In this document: positions 1-12,139 of the stretch, piece after piece | Numbering within the stretch: the first letter of the stretch is position 1 | Layout of the letters: each line of letters begins with the position of its first letter | NCBI GenBank assembly: GCA_030674185.1 | Contig: CM060315.1 | Span: forward strand, 88,198,415 to 88,262,414 | Direction of reading: 5' to 3' | Source of the DNA: Monoplex corrugatus | Taxonomy: Eukaryota > Mollusca > Gastropoda > Littorinimorpha > Ranellidae | DNA: 64,000 nucleotides | The notes under the pieces: model-generated | The model's database searches: none | What the model saw: the letters and a program-made list of their open reading frames with translations, nothing else | Told to the model about the DNA's origin: nothing | Position numbers and translations under genes: made by a program

Positions 1-342
1 ATGGCGGTCGTACGGGAAGTCGCTTGATTGCGACCATGGCGGGAAAAAAGTTAATATCAAAACAAAATGTGCACATTTTCAGCCAGTTGGACTTTGTCAG
101 ACACATACAAAAGACTACAAAGAATACATACCCAAAACTTGTGGGGGAGGGGGGAATAAGCAGTCAACATCAAGAAATCTTGCTTCTGTTTCTCCCACAA
201 GTTTTGTGTATAAACTTCATTCTTTGCTGTCTTTTGTGTAGTTTGACAGAGGCCATTTGGCCAAAAATTTGCATCTTTAGGGCTGAGTTTGAGATGGTGA
301 TCTGGACTGTCGTGCTAAGTTCAAGTGTACTCTACTTTTCAG

Positions 343-498
343 GACTGATCCCCAGGTTTCTGGTTCCTCATGTGCCTTTCTTCAGTATTGAATCAGATGT
401 CAATGCACTCGTGTATTTTGACGTGAAGAGTGACGCCAGTAAGATCACCTGGGCTCGGTCTGTCAACACCAAGGATGCTGTGAAGAAAGCTGTTCTCT
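343..498 (+). CDS. FAM151: FAM151 exon (first visible)
   Basis: The frame ends in ITWARSVNTKDAVKKAVL, matching the FAM151 N-terminal repeat region that precedes the HMIE motif. The donor is GTGAGA at 499. The 5' limit is uncertain: an acceptor AG at 341-342 is used here, but a better pyrimidine tract precedes the AG at 384-385, which would start the exon at 386. No signal peptide or initiator Met is assigned. Confidence 0.7.
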
Positions 499-3400
499 GT
501 GAGACATCATATTTATTCTATATTGACATATTATTATGCATTGTTATTCTATTTATGATTAATTTGTATCATTTCAAAGTTAATATTCAGTTTATCCCGT
601 GATAGTTGGGATCCTTACTGGAAAATACATTTTCTCTTGATAGTTATGTTTGCTTGTAATTGTAAGTTGGCCCTCTAAATATTTCATTGCTGAATGATTT
701 TTGGACAGTACCAATAAGTGTGAGGCTTTGAAGTACATTTAGATATTATTGGTTGTGTTTGTTCAGTTACTGTATTTGATTAATTTTCAGCAGTGACATT
801 GCCATACAATTGAGGTCAGAATTTTCTTTCAGTTACATAAGTGGTCAGTAGTTCTAATTTGATCAGAACTATTCTGAAGATACAGCAAGGTTGCAATAAT
901 ATAATCAAACATCAAGTAGGATAATACCAAGCAAAGCCAAAACAGCATTCAAGAAGATGAAAAGCGTTCTTACCAACAAATGCCTATCAATTAACATCAG
1001 GAAGAGAGTTCTTGAATGTTATATAGAACCAATAATGTTATATGGTTGTGAGGCGTGGACAGTCAACACGCAAAGCCAGAACAAGATTGAGGTAGCCGAA
1101 AAGTAGTTTCTAAGAAGAATGTTGAGTTCCTTGGACAGCAAAGAAAACAAACGAGACAGTCTTGATTGAGGCTGACAGAAGAAGATCATTGATAAGGAAG
1201 ATTAGGAAAAGAAAAGCAACATTTGCAGGCCATTTTTATGGGGAAAGGGGAATTAGAGCACATGGTCGCAACAGGAAAGCTGGAGGGAAAGAGAACACCA
1301 GGTAGACCCAGGGAAAAAATATTGGATGGACTCTCAGGCAACAAGGGAAAGATGCATATGGAGGGCTATGATTGCCAATGCCATGCAGCAGGGCACATGA
1401 TGATGAGGATGATGATACTGTATTGTTACCTAGCTCAGCAAAAAGGGAAGTCAAAATAAAAAGTTTATGGTCTTGAAAAGAGAGATATTATGCTGTCACT
1501 GTCATTCACCATTCAGAATGCTTTTGTCACCTGTTGGCATGGTGCAGTGGTAAGCACAACGGACTACTAACTGGAAGGTTGGGGTTTGAATCCTGATGAT
1601 CCTGTCAAAATCATTGTAAGATTTTTTGGCTCCATCCGGCTTGTGCTTAGTGTTGAGTGTGCTGTGGGCTGATTGGGAAGACTTGAGACCACAGGATCAA
1701 ATCTCATCCACTTCATGGATGTGTCATTGTGGGTGTTGCTCAAAGCTCCTGATCAGCACTGCACTTGCTTGATGCTAGGATATATCAAGATGTAGTAGTT
1801 AGCGCAGCGGATTACCGACTGGAAGGTGGTGGGTTCGAATCCCCATCAGTCACTTCAAACATCATTGTTGGATTTTTCGGCTCTGACTGGCTCCTATCCA
1901 GAGTTGGGCGTGCTGTGGGCTTATTGGGAAGACTGGGACCACACAGTTGAGTCTCATCCATTTCACAGATTTGTCATTGAGGGTGTTGCTCAAATCTTCT
2001 GACCAGCACCGCAGGTGTTTGTATCTCTCGGGCCTGGTTGACACCAGGATATGTTATGATAGTAAGCGTAGAGTACAGTCCTGTCACGCAGTCTCAATCC
2101 TAGATGGAACTCCATAGCATCATGATTATCATCCTCATCGGCATCATCATCATTGCATTGTAATAACAGTTCCACTTCTGTGGCCATTGAGGTGGCGTAG
2201 AGAATGGAACAGAAAAAAAAGGTGAGCACAAAGGTAACCTGCCTGAGTGCAATGATCCTTAAAAAAAAAAAGGATAGTAGGCCCAGTCATGCAGTCTCAA
2301 TCCTGGACAGAACTGTTGTCATCCACATCGTCATTATCACAGTATTGTGAAAAACATAATGACAGATTCTGTAGCCATTAGTGTGTGTCATTATCACAGT
2401 ATTGTGAAAAACATAATGACAGATTCTGTAGCCATTAGTGTGGTGAAGGAAATGGGGCAGAAAAAAGAAGAAAGAAATGCTTTTGTCTAAGCTGATGGTT
2501 GTATGTGTTGTTATCAGTTTCTTATGAAATCTAAATATTTCCCGTCATGTTATGTGTGGTGTTAGTGCTTATGGAACAGGGATGGCAATTCTCCCTGGAT
2601 CCACAGATTTCCATGACAGAAATAATTAATTTCCTTGGATTATGTGGGCCCTCTCCTTGGAAAATCCATATCCAGCTTACTATTTTTATGATGCAGAGTT
2701 AATATAATGAATATAATGTGTGATGTAATATGTGCATGTACAGAAAATACATAGTACAGAAAATACCTTTTTAAGCACTGTGTGAATATCTGGTTTGTTG
2801 CCTGAGAATGTGCCAGACTGCACAGACTTCAATTCCTTAATTTTTTTTCCAGGGGAGCATGCCCTCTGGATCCTTCCAGATTTCCTCTCTCTTTTTATTT
2901 CCAGCAGTTCCCATCCCTGAGCACCGAAGCACCATCTTGAAAAATCTTAACTGAAACTGTTTCAGCCAACGTCCACATGATTGAAGGGGACGTAATTCTT
3001 CAAGATCAGGGAACTCCACATCAGAAACTGGTTCCTGTCATGGGTCAGCTGCCGGACTCATACAGCGACCTTCAACTTGTGGACTGGTTAGACCTCATCA
3101 AGTATCGCAAGAAAGGCATCAAATTGGACTTCTCCACCATTGCTTCGCTGGAGATCGCTCTTCAGCGTCTTAAAGAGTTTGATATGACGGTGAGTGCAAA
3201 GAATTTATGTTGTTTTGTGTTGTATTTTACTGGCAAATTATTTTTTATTGCCTAAAATTGCTGTATTTTATCTTCATGAATTACTTTTAGTGCCTAAAAT
3301 TGTATTATATCTTCATGCATTATTTTTAGTGCCTAAAATTGTATTATATCTTCATGCATTATTTTTAGTGCCTAAAATTGCTGTATTATATCTTCATGTA

Positions 3401-6400
3401 TTACTTTTAGTGCCAAAATTGCTGTATTTTATCTTCATGTATTACTTTTAGTGCGTAAAATTGCTGTATTATATCTTCATGTATTACTTTTAGTGCCTAA
3501 AATTGCTGTATTATATCTTCATGTATTATTTTTAGTGCCTAAAATTGCTCTATTCTATCTTCATGTATTACTTTTAGTGCCTAAAATTGCTGTGTTTTAT
3601 CTTGTGTATTTTAGTGCCTAAAATCGCTGTTTTATCTTCATGTATTACTTTTAATGCCTAAAATTGCTGTATTATATCTTCATGTATTATTTTTAGTGCC
3701 TAAAATCGCTGTTTTATCTTCATGTTTACTTTTAGTGCCTAAAATTGCTGTATTATATCTTCATGTATTATTTTTAGTGCCTAAAATTGCTGTATTATAT
3801 CTTCATGTTTACTTTTAGTGCCTAAAATTGCTGTATTATATCTTCATGTGTTACTTTTAGTGCCTAAAATCGCTGTATTATATCTTCATGTATTACTTTA
3901 GTGCTAAAATCGCTGTATTATATCTTCATGTATTACTTTAGTGCCTAAAATCGCTGTATTAATCTTCATGTGTTACTTTAGTGCCTAAAATCGCTGTATT
4001 ATATCTTCATGTATTACTTTTAGTGCTAAAATCCTGTATTATATCTTCATGTGTTACTTTTAGTGCTAAATTGCTGTATTATATCTTCATGTATTACTTT
4101 TAGTGCCTAAAATCGCTGTATTATATCTTCATGTATTACTTTTAGTGCCTAAAATCGCTGTATTATATCTTCATGTGTTACTTACTGGCCATTATACTAT
4201 TGGCATAGAGGACAGCAATGAAGGTCCTCCACTGCTGTCTGTACTGGGCCAGTGCCTGTGTGGTGCCCCAGGTGTGTTTAAGGGTCTTAAGTTCTCAGTC
4301 CCAGATATTTAAACTTATCAACCTGTCTCAGAGTTATGCCATTTGCTGTTATTTTGCATGAGGGGATTTCATGTTTTGTACTGAATACCATGACTTTAGT
4401 CTTCTTGCTTTATAGCTCTAACCCTTATTTCTGCTTTCTATTTCTATTATATTCACAAGGTTTTGTAGGTCTTTTTCATTCTCTGCAATTAGCAGGTGTC
4501 ATCTGCGTAATGAATGTTGTTTATCAGTTTTCCTCCATCCTTTATCCCAGGGCATTCTTCTAGGTTTCTCATGATGGTTTCACTGCAAAGTGAAAACAAG
4601 TCTGGTGACAGAACACAACCCTGCCTGACCCCTCTATTGATATTTTGGAAAGAGCTTACATTGTTTTCTATTCTCATTGCTGCTGTTTGTTCACAATACA
4701 TATTTCTGATTATTCTTAAATCTTTTCCACCAATATTGAAGATTATGTGTGCAGATGGTTTTTTTGAGTCTCATTGGTGATAATATGGGTGGAATGGCAA
4801 CTGAGGGTCATATCCCTAGATCATTTGTGTGCAATGATGTGTGTGCATCATTTTTGTTTTTCCAGGCTGTTTTTTCACCAGGTCATTTATGTGTTTAGAT
4901 GATACATATGTTTTGTTTGAGATGGTCATAGCCCTGATATGGCTCTTAGCTGTTGGCTTGGTTTTAATCACATTATATTGATAATAATGATAATAGTATT
5001 GGTAATGATAGTAATAATAGATATAATGATGATAAAAAAATAAATACAGTAACAAAAATAGTAATAGTTATGATGATGATAGTGATAATAATAATATTGT
5101 AAACTACCTTAATATGCATTCATACATATAACATGAAGTATAAATGTTAATATCCCTTACGTCATGTCAAGTGTCCTGTGACTTACGGAAACATGAAAAC
5201 ACCCAGCATGCATTGCATGCCCATCGAACACAGGGAGTGTGCAGACTGTGCAGCACCATTCCATCTGCACAGTGCGGACAAACTAACGGCATAGACACAT
5301 GTGAGAAAAAATGGAAACATTAAACAAAATGAAAAAATAATACTGTTTTGTTGTGTGTTGCAGTATCCAATGCGTGTCCCAATATGGATTCATGCAGACA
5401 TTCTTCCAGGTCCTCATGGAGGCAAGGTCAAGGTTGATCCAAGCCGATTCTTCCAGATCGTGAAACGCGAGTTCCCCAAGTGCACGCTGTCGCTGGGCTG
5501 GACGACAGGCACTCACACGGACCTCAGCCAGAGTGGTTATTCATGGAATATGGTCGTGGACATGTATGAATTGGTTAAGAAATGGAGAATTGATGATCAG
5601 CCCGTTGTGTTTGAAGCCAGGTTGTCTCTGATCCACAATTCGGTCCCTCAGTTGAAATGGTTATGTGACAATATTCAGCATTCAGCACTTAATGTGATCC
5701 ATGTGGAACGTGACTTTGTTGTGAGTGAAGATATAATGTACATCGCCTACCGCTTCCCACCTCAAGGTGTGTATTTTGACCTCAACCACAAACGCTTTGA
5801 GAAGATGCTGATGCAGTATCGTCACTTCTCACACGAAAAAGTCAGTCATTATGTCAGCCGGCGGGACGAGGTGATGTTTAATCACAAAGAATGGTTAAAA
5901 ATGGGGTTTTACATCCAGAAAGATGCCATCATGCCCAGCACAGAGAGCTTCATTCTCACCACCCCCATCGTGTACATTGTCAGCAAAGTCCATAGCAAAC
6001 CCAATCCCAAAGTCTACGTCCAGGGTCGAGTGCAGTTCCTCAACAGGAATGATGCTTCTGCTGAATCCTTTGCCACGGGACTCAACATCTACACTCGTGT
6101 CACGTCCTACCCCAACTTTGACAACATTGTGGGCATTAAGTGTTTTTTTGGGGGTGGATGGAGATGTCGAAGTCAAGGGAAGCCACATGCCTGACACTGT
6201 CCCAAACTTCCGGAAAACGGCAAGGATCACGCCCAGCGCCATCCATTGTTTCCGTTTTCGCATCACTGATAATGGAGACCAGGTGATTTTCCAGGTGTGG
6301 ACGGAGCACGACTGTCACACCTTGGAGAGCGTGATGCCAGCAGAGGACGTACATCTAACTCTGACTGCAAACATTCCTGATGTTTTGGCTCGCGACTCCT

Positions 6401-6477
6401 CTCCGTTTATTGTGCGTATGGAAGATAATCTGCGACAGGCTGTCATTGATGAGTTAAGAGTGAAAGAAAGTACGTAA
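343..6477 (+). CDS. FAM151: FAM151/menorin-family protein, three visible exons
   Basis: Visible coding exons are 343-498, 2966-3189 and 5364-6477; a 5' exon may lie before the window. The product matches the FAM151 (DUF2181, menorin) family, which has a glycerophosphodiester-phosphodiesterase-like barrel. Visible landmarks in order are ITWARSVN in exon 1, HMIEGDV and KGIKLDF in exon 2, then WIHADILPGP and SLGWTTG in exon 3. Splice phases agree: exon 1 ends in phase 1 (CTC T then CC AAC) and exon 2 ends in phase 0. The first half parallels vertebrate FAM151B and the long C-terminal half continues beyond it. The frame breaks once at about 6143-6149 in a T7 run; dropping one T restores it to the TAA at 6475. 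Known biology: menorin acts in C. elegans dendrite patterning and mouse Fam151b is reported to support photoreceptor survival. The substrate is unknown. Confidence 0.9.
945..1412 (+). pseudogene. 5'-truncated non-LTR retrotransposon 3' end (family LINE-G, copy 1)
   Basis: Frame fragments read LTNKCLSINIRKRVLECY, IEPIMLYGCEAWTVN and GKLEGKRTPGRPREKILDG. These are the C-terminal part of an endonuclease/reverse-transcriptase polyprotein after the catalytic palm. The copy is broken by stops (for example TAG where a Trp codon is expected) and frameshifts. It ends in a (GAT)n-like tail near 1396-1416, as do the other copies. Confidence 0.85.
1530..1792 (+). repeat. SINE-A copy 1 (tRNA-headed SINE, 3' truncated)
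   Basis: The head resembles a tRNA with a B-box-like GGGTTTGAATCC near 1583, followed by the family body containing GCTGTGGGCTGATTGGGAAG. It stops at the ATGCTAGGATAT motif and abuts the next copy head to tail. Confidence 0.75.
1793..2275 (+). repeat. SINE-A copy 2, near full length
   Basis: The tRNA-like head has a perfect B box GGTTCGAATCC at 1832-1842, a Pol III internal promoter element. About 430 bp of family body follows, then an A-rich end at about 2260-2270. The same sequence occurs inverted at 53133-53612, which gives the family length of about 480 bp. Confidence 0.85.
2276..2475 (+). repeat. SINE-A 3' fragment with internal duplication
   Basis: This fragment resembles the 3' body of SINE-A. 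A segment of about 57 bp starting GTCATTATCACAGTATTGTG (2329) is repeated immediately at about 2386. Confidence 0.65.
2966..3189 (+). CDS. FAM151: FAM151 exon (second visible)
   Basis: The acceptor is TTTCAG at 2960-2965 and the donor GTGAGT at 3190. The exon encodes HMIEGDV, an acidic residue of the barrel strand, and KGIKLDF. Its length of 224 nt gives phase 1 in and phase 0 out. A 42-bp minisatellite starts about 40 bp after the donor. Confidence 0.93.
3228..4188. repeat. 42-bp minisatellite in FAM151 intron 2
   Basis: About 22-23 tandem units of 42 bp share the core TAGTGCCTAAAATTGCTGTA plus an AT-rich half. Spacing between successive TAGTG motifs is 42 (3366 to 3408). Later units carry one-base deletions and a T-to-C change (AAATCGC). 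Confidence 0.95.
4195..4790 (-). pseudogene. Reverse-transcriptase palm fragment of a non-LTR element
   Basis: On the minus strand the frame shows GVRQGCVLSPDLFSL and, further on, INNIHYADDT, the RT catalytic YADD box. Stops follow, and the fragment is bounded by the minisatellite at about 4190. It has no complete reading frame. Confidence 0.85.
4890..4985 (+). repeat. RepC 3' end fragment
   Basis: It contains the family 3' motif ATAGCCCTGATATGGCTCT and a (ATT/ATG)-rich tail. It is a partial copy of the dispersed repeat best seen at 8840-9402. Confidence 0.7.
5364..6477 (+). CDS. FAM151: FAM151 last exon, with one frame break
   Basis: The acceptor is TTGCAG ending at 5363. The exon carries WIHADILPGP, SLGWTTG and GYSWNMV, then a long conserved C-terminal part. 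Frame 1 runs to about 6142. From the T7G5 stretch at 6143-6154 the frame with VDGDVEVKGSH and VIFQVWTEHDCHTLES continues to TAA at 6475-6477. A single extra T explains the break. A short cryptic donor-like AAAGTACGT lies at the stop, so a further exon cannot be excluded, but none is recognised downstream. Confidence 0.9.
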
Positions 6478-8152
6478 AGAGTAAAAGATTTAAAGGTAAC
6501 AGAAAACCTGTAAAATATGAATGATTAGTGAACTAAGAAAAAATGCGATGTGAATGTTTGCTGCAATGCTGGGGTGTACGCGCTTGATAATGTGTGTTTC
6601 ATGTGTTATCCAACTGTAAACTGGAATCCTGTATTATGTTGTACTTAGTGAATGTTTGATTTGATAAGTACAGTATGCAAATGTTGAATGAACATTATCT
6701 TGTTATAATCAGGCAGTTTTTAACTCTTTAAAATATGATAGTCATGTATGCATTAAATATTCCGGGGAAAAAATAACAATGTAATTGAGATTTTGAGAAA
6801 GGCATGAGTGGTGCGAGTGCCATGTTCATTTGATATAGATGATTGTGTAGATACTTGTGTTATATTGCATGGTACCATGGTTGTCAGAAGGTGCCTACAG
6901 GCCTGGTTCCTTTGACATCAGCACTGTAGATTTTCTGTAAGGATTACCCAACCCAAAAGACCTATTCTGTGAACACGGGGAGCTTGGTCCATAGGTGGCT
7001 GTTATCCACAGTGTGCTTTGTCATTTGATCTACAGGATATTTTCTAAGTGGCCTTGCCAAGTGCACTGTGCCCAGTCCTGATAAAAACCATTGCCAGTCA
7101 GTTTGTGGCTAGTTATGTGTCAGGCAGTCCTGGCTTATTTCATCACCAACCTCCATATCTGAAGGCCGTCTGTCATCCACCACCTGTGACCTGCTGGCTT
7201 GGGGATCTTATTTCCTGCCCCTTAAACCTCTCCCCTGCTTACGCTGTATCTACTATGGGGCCGTTTTGACATGTCTGTACGACTGTAACCATGCCTGCCA
7301 CAGGGGATTTTCCTCATGGAAATTTCTGGGTTGGGGGGGGGGGGGGGGTAAGGGTGTGTGTGTGGTGGTGTGAGATAACTCTAGAAACTTGGCCAACCTC
7401 TTGTGGAGGTGTCAACGTGCAGTTTTTTCCCTTCGACCATTCAGAGAATTGAATATTGATTAGTCTAATTAGCGTCGTAAAGTAACAAACCTGATAATGC
7501 GATGCAAAATGGTGGAACAACTGCCTATTCTGTCTCTTCCTCCACTGTGCTACACCCAAGAACTTATTTGACTGTTGCATAGAAAAACATTCACAGAGAG
7601 TAATAATGGTAAGAAAACTTTTTCACTTGATGTTTAATATATACAAAAAACAAATTTTTCTCTTGTTTTGTGTGGTTTTATGTGCTACTGTGTGTGTATA
7701 TATGTTCTGAAAGCATTTTGTTTTTGTAGAAAAAGGCTCATTATATCAGCTCCAATCATACTATTATGACATCAAACCAAGCTAAGGGTATAAGGAAAAA
7801 ACACCAAAAACTGAAAAGATATCTTACAAAATGAATGAGCAGTGAACAAATTAGCAAAGATATGGAAAAAAGCAAGATTTTGTCCTGGAAGACAGCAATG
7901 CAAAAGGCCACAAATATTGCGGCAGGGAAGGGGTTAAAGGAACTCGGGAAGTAAGATTTGTTTTAGCTGTAGTAAATTTAGTAGTCATTTAACTGCTGTA
8001 CAAGAAACAGTTTCACAAATTATGTTAGCAGGGATTGTGTAGTTTGGGAGGAAGTTTATCATCCACTGTGCTGTTTGTTACATCAGTATGGGACTTTTGG
8101 GATGATGAAATGTAAGCTTGCCCTTAGTCAAACTACTACAACTAGTCTTTTG
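6478..8152. other. Intergenic stretch after FAM151
   Basis: No gene is seen. A possible ATTAAA poly(A) signal for FAM151 lies at 6752-6757. A segment at about 6895-7040 resembles one at 33200-33330 and is probably an unclassified repeat. A G run lies at about 7327-7349. Confidence 0.5.
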
Positions 8153-8396
8153 ATGTCAATTAAGTAACATAACTCTTGAGAGTCACGGAGTTATCTCCCA
8201 TGTAGAATTTCTCAAACCCAACACAGTTTGCGCTACCCATTCAGCTAGCATAGACACAGAATGTTCTGAGCTTACCACTTTATGCTTTGTGGTCTATGCT
8301 AGCTGAATGGGTAGCGCAAACTGTGTTGGGTTTGAGAAATTCTACATGGGACATATTTGATATTTAAAATTCTCCCTGCTTCCCTCTTATTTCCTT
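8153..8396 (+). mobile_element. Foldback element with tRNA-like boxes, copy 1
   Basis: The element is flanked by the direct repeat TAGTCTTTTG at 8143-8152 and 8397-8406. Arms of about 59 bp at about 8198-8256 and 8292-8350 are inverted copies. The right arm carries TAGCTGAATGGG (A-box-like) and GGTTTGAGAAA (weak B-box-like). It shares its arms and the 3' end ATTCTCCCTGCTTCC with the copy at 34773-35247. Confidence 0.8.
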
Positions 8397-8839
8397 TAGT
8401 CTTTTGGTGCTTTGTTAGGATGACCCATTCAGTTATCAGTAATGTTGTTATTGAATACTTGTATGATTTTCACATGGAAGTCCCTACTTCTTGCCAAGAT
8501 AATGAAAAAAATATATTGAAGCTGTACATTTAAATTTTTTGTTTGCTTGTTTCAATCTGCCCATTTGTGTATATATGCAATGTTATTTTGTTCAATTGTT
8601 ATTCAAGAAAAAATGAAATGAATGTGGATTAGTGGAAACAGAGACTGTCTGTGTGTATAAACAGTATTGACATGACTCCATTATTCTGTCTAGACACATA
8701 GTGTCAAAGCACTAACAGATCTGTGTGCATGTTGATCTGGGAATCTTGACAAATCCCCACCCTGTATCCACCAGATGGGGGGTACCCAGACAGTTCAAAC
8801 CCAGGCCTTCTGTTTGGAAGCCAACATCTCACCCACATA

Positions 8840-9402
8840 TCTGCCATGCCCATCCCCCCTTGTGGGGATGCCGGGAACTCTTTCAGTATAGATAGTATCC
8901 GCACCTTCTGGAAATTCTGTGCTAGAAATTTCCTCTTTTCTGCCACTCTCTGTTTCTGCCATGTTCCTTTGCTTTCTGTCATTTCTTCCTATCATTTTCT
9001 GCCTTTCTGGTCCATTCTCCTGTGTGTGTTCGATAAAGTCTTACATACTTTTTCTTAGGATCGATAGTTAAGTACATGTATTAAATGTTTTTTTGGCCCT
9101 AAGGAGGTGAGATGTGTGGAAGCAATTTTAGGTAATTTAGGCCCGTTTTTATATGTTTTGGTGTCCTTACGTATGCTTAAATTTGTATTCAGGTGTATTT
9201 TTTAAATCTGTTGTGCGATTAATTGGACAGAGTGGTCAGCGCCAGGGGCATGTCTTTAGATTATGTGCATGAATACATTGATATGTGTACTCAATTTTCT
9301 TTTCCAATTTTTTCCTGTTGAAGCATTATGTATGTTTTGAAATGGTTATAGCCCCGATATGGCTCTACGCAGTTGGCTGGGCTTTAAACAACAATAACAA
9401 CA
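8840..9402 (+). repeat. RepC dispersed repeat, full-length-looking copy
   Basis: The 5' end carries CCCC...GGGGATGCCGG and CAGTATAGATAGTATCC. The body has GTGCTAGAAATTTCC, and the 3' end is GGGCTTTAAACAACAATAAC with a microsatellite tail. At least ten copies or fragments lie in this window. The microsatellite-type tail suggests spread by a LINE, but no coding part is seen. Confidence 0.85.
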
Positions 9403-11062
9403 ATAGGTGTGTTTTCATTGTCACAGCTATACCAAAGATGTTTGATATAAAGATGATCATTAATTTAGCATCACTGCAGTTTTTATTTGAATGGTTTAAC
9501 TGGCATTTATCAATACATATCATTCCTTGTGTGAACTTTTAAATTTTCATTTGTTGAAAGAAAAAAGCAAAGTTGCATTATTTTGTATGACATGCATGTG
9601 GTGCTTGTGCTGATCTGATTACAATATCCTTGTGGGTATTGTTGTTACGAGAAGTATCTTTGAGCAGTTGCTCATTATTTTCGTTCTCTGATGCTTTGTA
9701 AGGGAAGATAAATGTGACGTTTGTGAAGTCTGTGGTGAAATGGCTACCATGTGGTCTCAGGAGGTGAGTGGTGATTATCCTGTCAATGGTAGAGGCATTG
9801 TTGTTCTGGGTTCTAGCCAGCACCCTCATGTGTTTCTTGTTAACTTTGGGAATGATAAATGATATTAATGAAATCTGTGGCAGCAGCTGATAATTTGTAA
9901 TAATGAGACGTGATCTTGTCATTCAGAGGTGGGATTTGCTAAAAAAAAAAAAAAGAAAAAAGAGAGAGATCTCCCACTGAACTGGCGCATTTTTAGGCAT
10001 CAAACAATCAGAGCACTTAAAAAAAGTAGGCCTACTTTCTGTACAATTTAATTCTTTACATGCACATGTCAAATCATAAATTACACTCACCAAAAAGAAG
10101 CTGTTTATGGATTTTCTGAGGAAAGGGCCCATCTAATTTGAGAAAATTGATTCTCTCTGCCACAGAAATCTGCAGATCCGAGGAAAATTCCTGTTTTATT
10201 GTGAACTGAGACTATATAAGTAATTTGGATTGGTTGCTATCGATCCAGATTCTTGGTTTATTGTGTGTTGATTTTATTTAATTGAGGGTGCCACTGCCAT
10301 TTTTCTTCCTTATTTTGTTTTTTACCCCCCTCCCCTTGTTTCTTTTAAAAGTTTGTATGTTGTATTGTGTGTATAATGCAAGATTGGTTGTGCTAAACAA
10401 ATCAGGATAAGGGAATATTTTACATTTTTATGGTGGCATCGGAATCCAAGTCTCTTTTGACTCATGTTTTGTCAATGTGTCTTTTGATATAAAAAGAAAA
10501 ATTATATATATATCATATGTCTACATTCCATTTTGAAAAAAAGCAGATTGTTTTGCTTGGATATCTGTATTAAATTCAGAACATGACATTTAATTTTTAT
10601 CTCATTGTGTATGTTTTCCACTATATGCATAAAAGATCAGACAATAAAATGTATTTTGCCCTTTGTGAATTGTTATAGAACTTATACACTTGTGGTATTG
10701 TGGCTAACTACACTTGGCACTGTGTTCAGTTCTGAATTAATTCCACACCTTTGTGCGCACACACACACACACACAAAACAGACAGACGCGCACATACGCA
10801 AACCGCGTTTATGCTAAATATGCTCAGAAACAGCTTGGATACTTGATGAATATGTTAAGATCGATGATAAAACAAAAACAAAAAAAAATCCACCACCACA
10901 ACTTACAGCTGCTGTATGGAGCATGTTGTTGAGTTTTTCCCTCTCTCCAAGGCTGAATAAAAATGTTTTAGCTTTGCTCTTCAATGTATATTGACCATAT
11001 ACAGTAAAATAAACAAAAAGAAATCACAACTTGAGATATTCAGTCTTGTTAAGTACATGTTA
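9403..11062. other. Intergenic stretch without recognised gene
   Basis: AT-rich sequence with short (CA)n at 10759-10776. I see no conserved coding segment or dated repeat here. Confidence 0.5.
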
Positions 11063-11082
11063 GTGTGTGTGTGTGTGTGTCA

Positions 11083-11142
<60 letters not shown>
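11063..11142. repeat. (GT)n microsatellite
   Basis: Dinucleotide GT tract interrupted once by CACA at about 11080. Confidence 0.95.
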
Positions 11143-11146
<4 letters not shown>

Positions 11147-11154
11147 ATTCAGAT

Positions 11155-11545
11155 CTCAAACATAATGGCTAGAAATTTCCTCTCTTCTATCACTCTTTGT
11201 TTCTGTCTTGTTTCTTTACTTTCTGTCATCTATTCCTTTCTTATTTTCTGCCATGCTGATCCATATTTTTTTCCATTCAGCTGTACGTACTTTTTTTTAA
11301 TAATGTTTTTATTGAAATGGTTACATATTCTAATAATCGCATTTTCAGCCCCATGGGAATGTATACTGCTTTGTGGCAGTACATGTTAGTGTGGGTCACT
11401 GTTTAGGTATGTTTTTGTTCACTTACTGATATTCAAGTTTATACATTTTGTATTCAGGTTTCTTTTCTTTTAATCCCCCATTGATAAATTGGATGAAATA
11501 GCAAACACCAGGGGTGTAACCTTCCATCATTAGCATGAATGTGGT
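11155..11545 (+). repeat. RepC copy, diverged
   Basis: It shares the body motif GCTAGAAATTTCCTC and the later segment ATAAATTGGA...CACCAGGGG with RepC. It lacks the 5' end and the canonical 3' end. Confidence 0.7.
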
Positions 11546-12139
11546 GGTACGTATACTTAAATTGGAATGGTATCAAGTTCACTACATGTTGTCTCTGCTC
11601 TTGCCAAAGCACTGTTGGACTTAAATATCCTGCAGCAACTGGTCCACAAGCAACAGGCTTTCTAGATATTCAAAACAAGGAGAAGAACAGTTTTGTCCGT
11701 AACAGCCAGGTGAATGGAAGCCCAGTAAGACAGTGTGTGCAAAACAGGCACACACGGCTATCACTACTGTTTTGACAGACAAGGCCACAGTTACTTAAAA
11801 AAAAAAGGTAGGAAACTACTAATTGTCTTTTTTGTGTGATATGAACAATGATTTGAAGCTGGCTTTTCAGAAGTGTGTCTATTCAGTGACATAAGAGGAT
11901 TTTTTTCTTCAGATCCCTATTGAGATGTATGCACTTACCATATCTAACAAGTGCTATCCTAGCTAGCTAAATTCTGTGTCTTGGCCAGGATTAAAGTCTG
12001 AGTGATGTCCCTGGGCCTTGTTCTGGTACAGCCAGTCAGTGTCTTTCCTGTCTGATAGGCATTCAGTCAACTTCCTTTGCTTCATTCCTTGGCTATCCTC
12101 TGTTCCAGGAATTCCAAAATACAGTGTTTGGATATTTAA

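Larger units (their letters stand above)
499..2965. other. FAM151 intron 1, repeat-filled
   Basis: This intron holds a LINE-G 3' fragment (about 945-1412) and two and a half copies of SINE-A (about 1530-2475). The rest, about 500-940 and 2480-2960, is AT-rich with no coding signal that I can see. Confidence 0.7.

Noticed and set aside
1793..1870. Possible tRNA gene with a perfect B box
   Set aside because: The A box region and cloverleaf are poor and the sequence continues into a roughly 480-bp repeated SINE body.
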